In this document: in pieces, positions 1-5,646 of the stretch | Layout of the letters: each line of letters starts with the position of its first letter | How positions within the stretch are numbered: the stretch's first letter is position 1 | Assembly: GCA_006227875.1 (NCBI GenBank) | Contig: SBFI01000171.1 | Coordinates: forward strand, 1 to 7,280 | DNA: 7,280 bases | Source of the DNA: Acidobacteriota bacterium | GTDB lineage: Bacteria; Acidobacteriota; Thermoanaerobaculia; Multivoradales; JAHEKO01 | Direction of reading: 5' to 3' | Made by a program: the position numbers and the translations under genes | The notes under the pieces: model-generated | What the model saw: only the letters and a program-made list of their open reading frames with translations | Told to the model about the DNA's origin: nothing | Database searches by the model: none

Positions 1-3
1 GCA

Positions 4-154
4 ACGGGTCGGGGGTCTGCCACTGCGCTCCAACCGCGCACGCTCCACGGCCCGGGAAGTGCCATAGCTTTCGCCTCAGCGCCCAGTCGCTCCGTCGGCA
101 GACCCCCGACCCGTCACCTCCCCGCGTGGTGGTACCCGGGTCTGTCACCGACGG
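4..154. repeat. Three-arm inverted repeat upstream of the PPTase gene
   Basis: The 18-base arm acgggtcgggggtctgcc at 4-21 has a perfect reverse complement at 97-114, leaving a 75-base spacer. The right arm also belongs to a second possible hairpin. The segment 92-105 (ccgtcgg then cagaccc) pairs with 138-144 (gggtctg) and 148-154 (ccgacgg), with a 3-base bulge at 145-147. Within that second loop, cacc at 115-118 can pair with ggtg at 128-131. The middle arm can therefore pair with either neighbour but not both. All of this is read directly from the sequence. The role is unknown. A REP/BIME-type intergenic repeat is my first guess, a remnant of a mobile element the second, and an RNA switch in a leader the third. 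No transposase gene is present in the window. Confidence 0.75.
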
Positions 155-274
155 CTCCGACGCGACCGGCTCGACCACGCGCCTTCGGCACGCGGTGCCA
201 GCCGGCCGGGGTGTGGGGTCCCTTGGGGTCCTTCCCCCGTTGCAGCATCCGTGACCTCGGCATAGCATCCGGGG
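155..274. other. Non-coding leader before the PPTase gene
   Basis: No supported gene lies here. Visible are a small hairpin (ggcac 187-191, loop gcg, gtgcc 195-199) and a 10-base near-perfect tandem duplication (tggggtccct 214-223, tggggtcctt 224-233). An in-frame TAG at 263-265 closes the frame just ahead of the PPTase ATG. The stretch would carry the promoter or 5' leader of the PPTase and malonyl-CoA synthetase pair if they are transcribed from here. Confidence 0.5.
240..268 (+). promoter_or_regulatory. Weak candidate promoter giving a leaderless PPTase mRNA
   Basis: TTGCAG at 240-245 (3 of 6 to the -35 consensus) is followed after 17 bases by TAGCAT at 263-268 (4 of 6 to the -10 consensus). 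Transcription would begin about 6-8 bases later, at or next to the ATG at 275. That would fit the lack of a properly spaced Shine-Dalgarno sequence before this start. The matches are weak and chance is a real alternative. Confidence 0.2.
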
Positions 275-1078
275 ATGTCCTTTGACGCCAGCCGCCTTGC
301 GCACGAGGCCCACGTCTGGTTGACCTCGGCCGAGGCGATCACCGATGAGGCGATTCTCGATCGGTATCGCCGGTTGCTCTCCCACGAGGAGGCGGCCCAC
401 CTGGGGGAGATCGGCTCGAATCGGGTGCGGCATCAGTATCTCGTGACCCGGGCGCTGGTGCGCACCACGCTTTCACGCTATGTGGAGGTCGCTCCCGAGG
501 ACTGGGTGTTCGAGATCAGCGCGCGGGGCCGGCCGGAGATCGCCGAGCCGTCGGGGATGGGATTGCGGTTCAATGTCTCCCACACGCGGGGGGTGGTGGC
601 CTGTCTGGTGACCGATGGCATCGATGCCGGGGTGGATGTCGAAAACATGGAGCGATCGCGGGATGTGCGGGGTCTGGCCGAGCGACGATTTGCCGTCGAG
701 GAGGCGGCCGAGCTCAAGGCTTGCGCCGCGGAGGGGGAGAAGAATCATTTCTTTGGTCTGTGGACACTCAAGGAGGCCTATCTCAAGGCCCGTGGCCAAG
801 GCATCACCCTGCCGCTGCGCAGCGTGGTCTTTCTGCTCAGCGGTCACGAGGGTCTCCAGGTCCGACTGGATCCTCCGCTCGAGGATCGGGCGGCGGACTG
901 GCAATTTGGCTTGTTCGAGCTCTCTTCGTCGGTGCTGATGGCGGTGGCCCTCGCTCGCGGCGCCGGCCCCGACCGCCGGATTGTGGCTTGGAGAGGTGAT
1001 CCCCTGCTTGGCCAGGCGACTCGAACACCGTTGACGGAGGTGGCCTCTACCCCATCCCGCCCGGTGGTGGTGAGCTGA
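275..1078 (+). CDS. 4'-phosphopantetheinyl transferase, Sfp/Gsp type
   Basis: This 267-residue cytoplasmic enzyme should move the phosphopantetheine arm of coenzyme A onto a conserved serine of acyl or peptidyl carrier proteins, turning apo into holo form. The superfamily motifs are visible: FNVSHT with H103, GVDVEN with the Mg-binding D121 and E123, and FGLWTLKEAYLK with W163, K166, E167 and K171. The length and two-half layout fit the Sfp group rather than the roughly 120-residue AcpS group. A tail of about 30 residues after RRIVAWRGDPL is rich in P, T, S and V and looks unstructured. ATG 275 is the first start after an in-frame TAG at 263; only gggg directly abuts it, so no normal ribosome site is seen. 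The next gene starts 20 bases downstream on the same strand. The carrier-protein partner cannot be read from this window. Confidence 0.93.
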   Translation: MSFDASRLAHEAHVWLTSAEAITDEAILDRYRRLLSHEEAAHLGEIGSNRVRHQYLVTRALVRTTLSRYVEVAPEDWVFEISARGRPEIAEPSGMGLRFNVSHTRGVVACLVTDGIDAGVDVENMERSRDVRGLAERRFAVEEAAELKACAAEGEKNHFFGLWTLKEAYLKARGQGITLPLRSVVFLLSGHEGLQVRLDPPLEDRAADWQFGLFELSSSVLMAVALARGAGPDRRIVAWRGDPLLGQATRTPLTEVASTPSRPVVVS

Positions 1079-1088
1079 CGGACACTCT

Positions 1089-1092
1089 GGAG
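1089..1092 (+). promoter_or_regulatory. Ribosome binding site of the malonyl-CoA synthetase gene
   Basis: GGAG lies 6 bases before the ATG at 1099 and inside the 20-base gap after the PPTase stop. It supports ATG 1099 as the start and fits translation from a shared mRNA with the PPTase. Confidence 0.55.
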
Positions 1093-1098
1093 CCGACG

Positions 1099-2214
1099 AT
1101 GGCGATTCCTCTCATCGAACGTGCGGTCGAGCATGGTGACCGGCTGGCGATCGAGGCGATCGAGGGCCATTTCTCCTATGAACGCCTGTTGAGCGACTCG
1201 AGCCGTGTGGCCGGGTCGCTGCTTGGTGGTCGTGACGATCTGGCGGAGGCGCGGGTGGCGTTTCTGTTCCCGCCTAGCTATGCCTATGTGGCGGTGCAGT
1301 GGGGGGTCTGGCGGGCCGGTGGTGTCGCGGTGCCCCTTTGTACGTCGCATCCTCAGCCCGAGCTGGAATACATCATCGAAGACGCAGAGCCCGAGGTGTT
1401 GGTGTCCCTGTCCGACTGGGTCAGGCGGCTCGACCCGATTGCCCAGGACCGGGGTCTTCGGTTGATGACACTCGAGGAGCTGCTCGCCGATACCTCGGTG
1501 CCGGCCGGGGTGGAGCTCCCCAAGGTCGAGTCCAAGCGCCGTGCCATGATTGTCTATACCAGCGGCACGACCGGCCGGCCAAAGGGAGCGGTCTCTACCC
1601 ACCTGACCATACAGGCTCAAATCGAGTCGCTGGTCGAAGCCTGGCAGTGGCGGCCCGACGACAAGATCCTGCTCGCCCTGCCGCTCCATCATGTGCACGG
1701 CATCATCAATGTCCTGGGCTGCGCGCTCTGGTCGGGGGCCCGCTGCGAGATGCTGCCAGGGTTCGATGCCGACGATGTCTGGAATCGGATCGAGGGCAGC
1801 GATCTGAGTCTCTTCATGGCGGTACCGACCATCTACGCCAAGCTGATAGCGGCCTGGGAGAAGCTGTCACCCGACAGCCAGCGGTCGGTTTCCCAAGCCT
1901 GTGGGAGTCTGCGTCTCATGGTCTCCGGCTCGGCGGCGCTGCCGGTGCCGATTTTCGAGCGCTGGCACGAGATTACGAGCCACCTCCTGCTAGAGCGCTA
2001 TGGCATGACCGAGATCGGCATGGCGCTCTCCAATCCGCTACACGGTGAGCGGCTACCGGGGCATGTCGGCCAGCCGCTGCCCGGGGTCGAGGTGCGGAGA
2101 GTCGACGAGGCCGGGGAGGGCGGAGGAGCCGGGGGAGATCGAAGTTCGCGGTCCGGGAGTCTTCCCCGAGTACTGGCGACAACCACAAGCGACTCGAGCC
2201 GCCTTCCGCGATGA
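1099..2214 (+). CDS. N-terminal piece of the split malonyl-CoA synthetase, as read
   Basis: Read literally, the frame opened at ATG 1099 runs to a TGA at 2212-2214 (371 residues). Homology to the family stops at about residue 340 (VRRVDEAGEG). The last 30 or so residues are G-, S- and R-rich out-of-frame sequence. The piece contains the ATP-binding adenylation core but lacks the mobile C-terminal lid with its catalytic lysine. Confidence 0.7.
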   Translation: MAIPLIERAVEHGDRLAIEAIEGHFSYERLLSDSSRVAGSLLGGRDDLAEARVAFLFPPSYAYVAVQWGVWRAGGVAVPLCTSHPQPELEYIIEDAEPEVLVSLSDWVRRLDPIAQDRGLRLMTLEELLADTSVPAGVELPKVESKRRAMIVYTSGTTGRPKGAVSTHLTIQAQIESLVEAWQWRPDDKILLALPLHHVHGIINVLGCALWSGARCEMLPGFDADDVWNRIEGSDLSLFMAVPTIYAKLIAAWEKLSPDSQRSVSQACGSLRLMVSGSAALPVPIFERWHEITSHLLLERYGMTEIGMALSNPLHGERLPGHVGQPLPGVEVRRVDEAGEGGGAGGDRSSRSGSLPRVLATTTSDSSRLPR

Positions 2215-2611
2215 CTGGTTCCGCACCGGCGACATCGCCGTGGTGGAGCAGGGGTCCTACCGCATCCTCGGCCGCCGGAGCGTCGACATCATCAAGACCG
2301 GGGGCTACAAGGTGTCGGCTCTGGAGATCGAGGCCGTCCTGCGTGAGCATTCTTCGATCCGCGACTGCGCCGTTGTCGGCCTGGCCGACCCGGAGTGGGG
2401 TCAGCGGGTCGGGGCGGCGGTTGTTCTACGCGCCGGGACCAAGCTGTCCGTCGAGGAGCTCCGCACCTGGGCCAAGGAACGCCTGGCGACCTACAAGGTG
2501 CCCAGCCGTCTCTTGACGCTCGAGGCGCTGCCGCTCAATGCAATGGGCAAGGTGACGAAGCCGGCTGTGGTCGAGCTCTTTGCCACTGCCAACAGATCCA
2601 AGTCCTTCTGA
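2045..2611 (+). CDS. C-terminal piece of the split malonyl-CoA synthetase, as read
   Basis: The second frame is open from GTG 2045 to a TGA at 2609-2611. Family-like sequence begins only at about 2120 with AEEPGEIEVRGPGVF; the first 25 residues are out-of-frame shadow of the upstream piece. It carries the WFRTGD motif, the hinge, the CoA-binding loop and the C-terminal lysine in NAMGKVTK. No Shine-Dalgarno sequence supports GTG 2045 or ATG 2063 as a real start, so this is best treated as the tail of the upstream gene rather than as an independent protein. Confidence 0.6.
   Translation: MSGYRGMSASRCPGSRCGESTRPGRAEEPGEIEVRGPGVFPEYWRQPQATRAAFRDDWFRTGDIAVVEQGSYRILGRRSVDIIKTGGYKVSALEIEAVLREHSSIRDCAVVGLADPEWGQRVGAAVVLRAGTKLSVEELRTWAKERLATYKVPSRLLTLEALPLNAMGKVTKPAVVELFATANRSKSF
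2113..2135 (+). other. Frameshift site (one extra base) in the malonyl-CoA synthetase gene
   Basis: Upstream the frame reads GVEVRRVDEAGE; one base later the adjacent frame reads AEEPGEIEVRGPGVF. Dropping one G from the GGG at 2118-2120 gives the smooth joined reading VDEAGEAEEPGEIEV. Dropping one from the G run at 2131-2135 gives the alternative VDEAGEGGGAGEIEV. The stretch is almost all G with short runs of 3 to 5, a common place for indel errors and for true slippage. Confidence 0.8.
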
Positions 2612-2626
2612 CCTGAATCGTTCTTT

Positions 2627-5563
2627 TTACTCGAGTGCCGCGTACTCGGTCCGGGCCTGGGCATTGGGGGCGAAATCTCCCTCGGCGTCCTTCCACCGCA
2701 CAAATAGGTCTTCATAGGCGCGGCGGGCCCCGGCGGTGTCACCTTTCACGGCCAGGGCACGGGCCAGACCAAGCTGTGCCAAAGAGCGGACCGGCACCTG
2801 ATCCCAGACACCGCGTATCTCCTCGATCTTGCCGAGCTCGCGTACCGCCTCCTCGGGGAGGTTCTGCGCCAAATAGGCGAGACCGCGGAGATAGATGATC
2901 CAGGGGTGGGACCGCTCGTAGGGAGAGATCACCGTCAGCAGCTCAATCGATGCGGCGGGGTCTCCCGCCTGCAGGGCCAGGGCAGCCCGTGCTCCGGGGA
3001 GGTAGACATTCTGGATCAGGGTGCTCTGTGGAAAGCGCTCGTCCAGCTCGGCGATCAGCTCTTCCGCCGCTTGGGTGGCCCCGGCCGCGGCCAGCGCCAC
3101 GGCGGCGTAGGACATGGCATCCCGGCTACGGGCGATGGCGAGGGCCTCCTCGGCCAGCCTTTGCCCTTGGTCTTGGTTGCCGAGGAGCGCCGCCGCAATG
3201 GCGGACTGAGCGGTAAACAGGGCGGCCATCTCGGCCAGGTCGAGTCGCTGGGCGACATCGGCGGCCCGGCGGATGTGGTCCCGCTCCTCCACGAGCTTCC
3301 CGGCATCGGCGGCGGCCTCGGCCTGAAGCTTGGCTAACCACACCTCGCCGAAATTTCCTTTCTGCGAGTCGACCTCGTAGCGCATCGACTCCTCGTCTCC
3401 CTCGGCGTAGGCGATCAGCCAGAGAATAAAGCTGATTGTGGGTGACTCGTAGCCCTCGTCGCGAGACCGCCGGACCAGCGCCGACGCTTCGTCGGAGCGG
3501 CCGTTCACCAGATAGGCCCAAGCCAGATTCTGCTGGGCGAAGATGTGATCGGGCCGCAGACGAAACGCCTCCTGGGCTTCAGGAAGGGCCTTTTCGAAGT
3601 TGCCGATCTGATGGGTATAGCCGACGGCCAGATTGTTGTACGGAGTCCAATCGCGAGGATAGGTCCGCTTCCAAAGCTCGTAGGTCTCGGCCTGCTTGTG
3701 CAGATCTCCGAGCGCATCGCCATAGTAGTGAGCGCTGATATAGAGCCGTTCGAGCTCACTGACGCGATCGCGAAGGTCGAAGGCCCGCTGCCGGTACTCG
3801 ATGGCCTTTTCGGGCTCGTACAGGTTGGAGTAGGCCGTGCCCAGCCGTGCGTAGGCAAGTGCGAAGTTGGGATCGAGCTCGACGGCGCGCTCGAAGAAGG
3901 GGAGAGCGGTCTCGTCACCGGAGCGCGCTCGCTCCTCGACTCCCAGTGCAAAGGACTTGAAGGCCTCGAGCGAGGCGGTCGTGGCCTGTTCGAGTGGGAC
4001 GTCGAAGCGCTCGATCGTTGCCAGAGACTCTCCCAGCTGGCGGCGCATCTTGGTGGCCGTCTCGCCCAACGCCTCCAGTACCTCTTCTTTGCTCCCGGCC
4101 TCGGACTGCAAAAGAGCCAGCGAATCGCCGCTCTGGCAGTCCACGGCTCCCAGGGTAACGACATAGCGGCTGCCGATCGGCGCCACCTCACCGGTCATCA
4201 TCGCCTTTACCCCGCGCCGCTGACAGATTTCGCGGCCCACCGCCCGGGTCACCCGCTCGTCGGGCGAGCGTGCCATCAGCTCGAGGGTCTCGCGCACCGT
4301 CTCGTCGGGCATGACGTTGATGAACGGAGACTCGCGCAGCTTGACGGCCAGCGCCTGTTTGAGCGTGCCGTCGAATACCGGGTCACCGGTGGTGTTGACG
4401 AAATCGGTCAGCACCACCACGTCCTCTTCGGTAAGGGCCGGTTCCCGGCCAAAATACCAGGTGGCGGCTACGGCCAGCACTCCCACTACCAGAATCGCGG
4501 CGGCGATGCCCTTCCAGTGCCGGGCGCCGGCGCGGTCGATGGCTTCGATCTTCGAGGCGCTGATTGCCGAGCCGCTGGTCGACTCGGGTGCCGTCGCCGG
4601 TGGCGGCGGAGTAGCGGCAGCAGTCGACGGGTCGGTCGGAGCTGGGGCGGCCGGCTGCGCTGCTGCCACCGGTATCGAGGCCGTGCTCGGAGCAAGCGGG
4701 TGGCCGGTATCGGTGTCACGCGCCAGCCGGCGGAGATCGGCTGCCAGATCCCCGGCTGTCTGGTAACGCAGATTCCTGTCCTTCTCCAGCGCCTTGTCGA
4801 TGACCTGCTCCAGATCCGGCGGCACCTCGGGATTGGCCCTGGCCACCGGCACCGGGGTCTTGTGCAGGATGGCGTCGAAGATCGCCACCGACCCGGCGCC
4901 GGTAAAGGCCTGACGCCCGGTGACCATCTCGTAGAGGACGACCCCCAGCGAGAAGAGGTCGGTGCGGGCGTCGATCTCCTCACCCAACGCCTGCTCGGGT
5001 GACATGTAGGCCACGGTGCCGACCGCCGAGCCGGGGCTGGTGAGATCGGCCCCCTCCGTCGAATCGGAAGAAAGAGAGGCCCCACCGGCGTCCGGCGCCA
5101 GCTTGGCGAGGCCAAAGTCGAGGATCTTGGCGTGCCCAAGGGCGGTGATAAAGATATTGGCCGGTTTGATGTCCCGGTGGACGATCCCCTTGGCATGCGC
5201 CGCCGCTAGGGCGTCGGCGATCTGCACCCCGAGGACCACGATCGAGTCACTCTTCATTGCCCCGCTGGCGATCGAGTGTTTGAGGGTCTGGCCCTCGAGC
5301 AGCTCCATGGCGATAAAGGGCGCCCCTTCGTGCTCGTCGATCTCGTAGATGGTGCAGATGTGGGGATGGTTGAGGGCCGCCGCCGCCCGCGCCTCGCGCA
5401 GAAAGCGCTCCAGGGCCTGGCGATCCTCGGCGATCTCCTCGGGCAGAAACTTGAGCGCCACCTGGCGACCAAGTTTGGTGTCCTCGGCCTTGTAGACCAC
5501 CCCCATCCCGCCGCCGCCGAGCTTTTCGATGACTTTGTAATGCGATACGGTCTCGCCGATCAT
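2627..5563 (-). CDS. Membrane Ser/Thr protein kinase with TPR sensor region
   Basis: From ATG 5563 this is a 978-residue, probably single-pass membrane kinase. Residues 9 to about 280 form an eukaryotic-like kinase: P-loop LGGGGMG 15-21, VALK with K38, helix-C E57, HRDIKPAN 129-136 with D131 and N136, DFG 149-151, SPE 188-190, D202 and R266. All catalytic positions are intact. The activation segment (155-183) is unusually rich in S, T and G, offering autophosphorylation sites. A Pro/Ala/Thr-rich linker (about 288-337) leads to one hydrophobic helix (353-371). An alpha/beta domain (about 380-520) follows, with C447 and C476. TPR-like helical repeats fill about 540-970. By analogy, the part after the helix lies outside the cytoplasm and senses a ligand or protein partner. 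An ATG at 5611 would add 16 residues but lacks a ribosome site, whereas AGGAG precedes 5563. The gene is convergent with the synthetase (15 bases between stops). The signal and substrates are unknown. Confidence 0.93.
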   Translation of the reverse strand: MIGETVSHYKVIEKLGGGGMGVVYKAEDTKLGRQVALKFLPEEIAEDRQALERFLREARAAAALNHPHICTIYEIDEHEGAPFIAMELLEGQTLKHSIASGAMKSDSIVVLGVQIADALAAAHAKGIVHRDIKPANIFITALGHAKILDFGLAKLAPDAGGASLSSDSTEGADLTSPGSAVGTVAYMSPEQALGEEIDARTDLFSLGVVLYEMVTGRQAFTGAGSVAIFDAILHKTPVPVARANPEVPPDLEQVIDKALEKDRNLRYQTAGDLAADLRRLARDTDTGHPLAPSTASIPVAAAQPAAPAPTDPSTAAATPPPPATAPESTSGSAISASKIEAIDRAGARHWKGIAAAILVVGVLAVAATWYFGREPALTEEDVVVLTDFVNTTGDPVFDGTLKQALAVKLRESPFINVMPDETVRETLELMARSPDERVTRAVGREICQRRGVKAMMTGEVAPIGSRYVVTLGAVDCQSGDSLALLQSEAGSKEEVLEALGETATKMRRQLGESLATIERFDVPLEQATTASLEAFKSFALGVEERARSGDETALPFFERAVELDPNFALAYARLGTAYSNLYEPEKAIEYRQRAFDLRDRVSELERLYISAHYYGDALGDLHKQAETYELWKRTYPRDWTPYNNLAVGYTHQIGNFEKALPEAQEAFRLRPDHIFAQQNLAWAYLVNGRSDEASALVRRSRDEGYESPTISFILWLIAYAEGDEESMRYEVDSQKGNFGEVWLAKLQAEAAADAGKLVEERDHIRRAADVAQRLDLAEMAALFTAQSAIAAALLGNQDQGQRLAEEALAIARSRDAMSYAAVALAAAGATQAAEELIAELDERFPQSTLIQNVYLPGARAALALQAGDPAASIELLTVISPYERSHPWIIYLRGLAYLAQNLPEEAVRELGKIEEIRGVWDQVPVRSLAQLGLARALAVKGDTAGARRAYEDLFVRWKDAEGDFAPNAQARTEYAALE

Positions 5564-5567
5564 GGCG

Positions 5568-5572
5568 CTCCT
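5568..5572 (-). promoter_or_regulatory. Ribosome binding site that decides the kinase start
   Basis: On the minus strand AGGAG lies 4 bases before the ATG at 5563. The alternative ATG at 5611 has no such sequence, and the kinase fold begins right after the downstream start (IGETVSHYKVIEKLG). The shorter 978-residue protein is therefore preferred. Confidence 0.7.
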
Positions 5573-5609
5573 GCCGATCGTGATCTTCCGACCTCGGGTG
5601 AGTTGCCAC

Positions 5610-5615
5610 ATTCTA
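5610..5615 (-). promoter_or_regulatory. Candidate -10 element for the kinase gene
   Basis: TAGAAT on the minus strand matches the -10 consensus at 5 of 6 positions and would start transcription near 5603, giving a leader of about 40 bases that includes the AGGAG site. No convincing -35 is seen at 16-18 bases (the sequence there is CTCCTC-like), so the call is weak. Confidence 0.3.
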
Positions 5616-5629
5616 GCCCATGCAGGCTA
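5614..5629. promoter_or_regulatory. 16-bp dyad in the divergent intergenic region, candidate operator
   Basis: TAGCC at 5614-5618 and GGCTA at 5625-5629 are exact reverse complements around a 6-base centre, catgca. The dyad sits between two divergent genes and overlaps the kinase -10 candidate. It lies a few bases ahead of the decarboxylase ribosome site. A dimeric regulator could bind here. Five-base half-sites are short enough to occur by chance. Confidence 0.3.
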
Positions 5630-5633
5630 ATAG

Positions 5634-5638
5634 AGGAG
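5634..5638 (+). promoter_or_regulatory. Ribosome binding site that decides the decarboxylase start
   Basis: AGGAG lies 8 bases before ATG 5647. An earlier in-frame ATG at 5620 precedes this site and has no Shine-Dalgarno of its own, so the start at 5647 (MSTATSDND) is preferred. Confidence 0.7.
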
Positions 5639-5646
5639 CTGGTGAG

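Larger units (their letters stand above)
1099..2611 (+). pseudogene. Malonyl-CoA synthetase (MatB/ACSF3-like), frameshifted
   Basis: This acyl-adenylating enzyme should use ATP to join malonate (or a close dicarboxylate such as methylmalonate) to coenzyme A. Removing one base near 2113-2135 restores a single 503-residue protein, the normal MatB length. In that corrected numbering all core motifs are present: P-loop YTSGTTGRPKG 153-163, LPLHHVHG, ERYGMTEIG 299-307, WFRTGD 373-378, hinge and CoA region SVDIIKTGGYKV 394-405, and the catalytic lysine K484 in NAMGKVTK. The stretches LLERYGMTEIGMALS and SVDIIKTGGYKVSALE agree closely with what I recall of human ACSF3, which makes malonyl-CoA; this is from memory, not a search. 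The break falls between the large N-terminal domain and the lid domain, so neither piece alone should catalyse the full reaction. A sequencing error in a G-rich stretch is as likely as a real mutation, because both halves look well conserved. Confidence 0.85.
5603..5631 (+). promoter_or_regulatory. Candidate promoter for the decarboxylase gene
   Basis: TTGCCA at 5603-5608 (5 of 6 to the -35 consensus) and GCTAAT at 5626-5631 (4 of 6 to the -10 consensus) are separated by 17 bases. A start 6-8 bases further on would fall inside or just past the AGGAG ribosome site at 5634-5638. This weakens the case, and the real promoter may lie elsewhere in the 83-bp region. Confidence 0.25.

Noticed and set aside
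1..274. CRISPR array or tRNA gene at the left edge
   Set aside because: The repeats are inverted rather than regularly spaced direct repeats, and no cloverleaf with a T-loop GTTCRA-type motif can be drawn.
844..1698. A 284-codon minus-strand open frame across the PPTase/synthetase junction
   Set aside because: It overlaps two well-supported plus-strand genes, shows no family-like sequence and is rich in R, G, H and P, as GC-rich shadow frames are.
1299..2048. A 249-codon plus-strand frame inside the synthetase gene
   Set aside because: The conserved adenylation motifs are in the other frame at the same positions. This frame has none.
2045..2214. Programmed frameshifting to express the synthetase
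   Set aside because: No slippery heptamer with a downstream structure stands out, and this enzyme family is not known for recoding. A sequence error or mutation is simpler.
2612..2634. Possible shared terminator in the convergent gap, suggested by the T-rich ttcttttta
   Set aside because: No stem-forming sequence precedes the T-run on the plus strand, and on the minus strand it overlaps the kinase stop. There is not enough for an intrinsic terminator.
3545..5002. A 485-codon open frame on the plus strand, antisense to the kinase
   Set aside because: It lies wholly opposite a kinase-TPR gene with intact motifs. It has no recognisable domain, and its length is explained by the third-position GC bias of the real gene. 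Other long antisense frames opposite the kinase have the same origin.
5564..5611. Extension of the kinase to an upstream ATG at 5611 (16 extra residues)
   Set aside because: No ribosome site precedes it, whereas AGGAG is correctly spaced before ATG 5563, where the kinase sequence begins.
5620..5646. Extension of the decarboxylase to an upstream ATG at 5620 (9 extra residues)
   Set aside because: The AGGAG site lies after this ATG and is correctly placed for ATG 5647.
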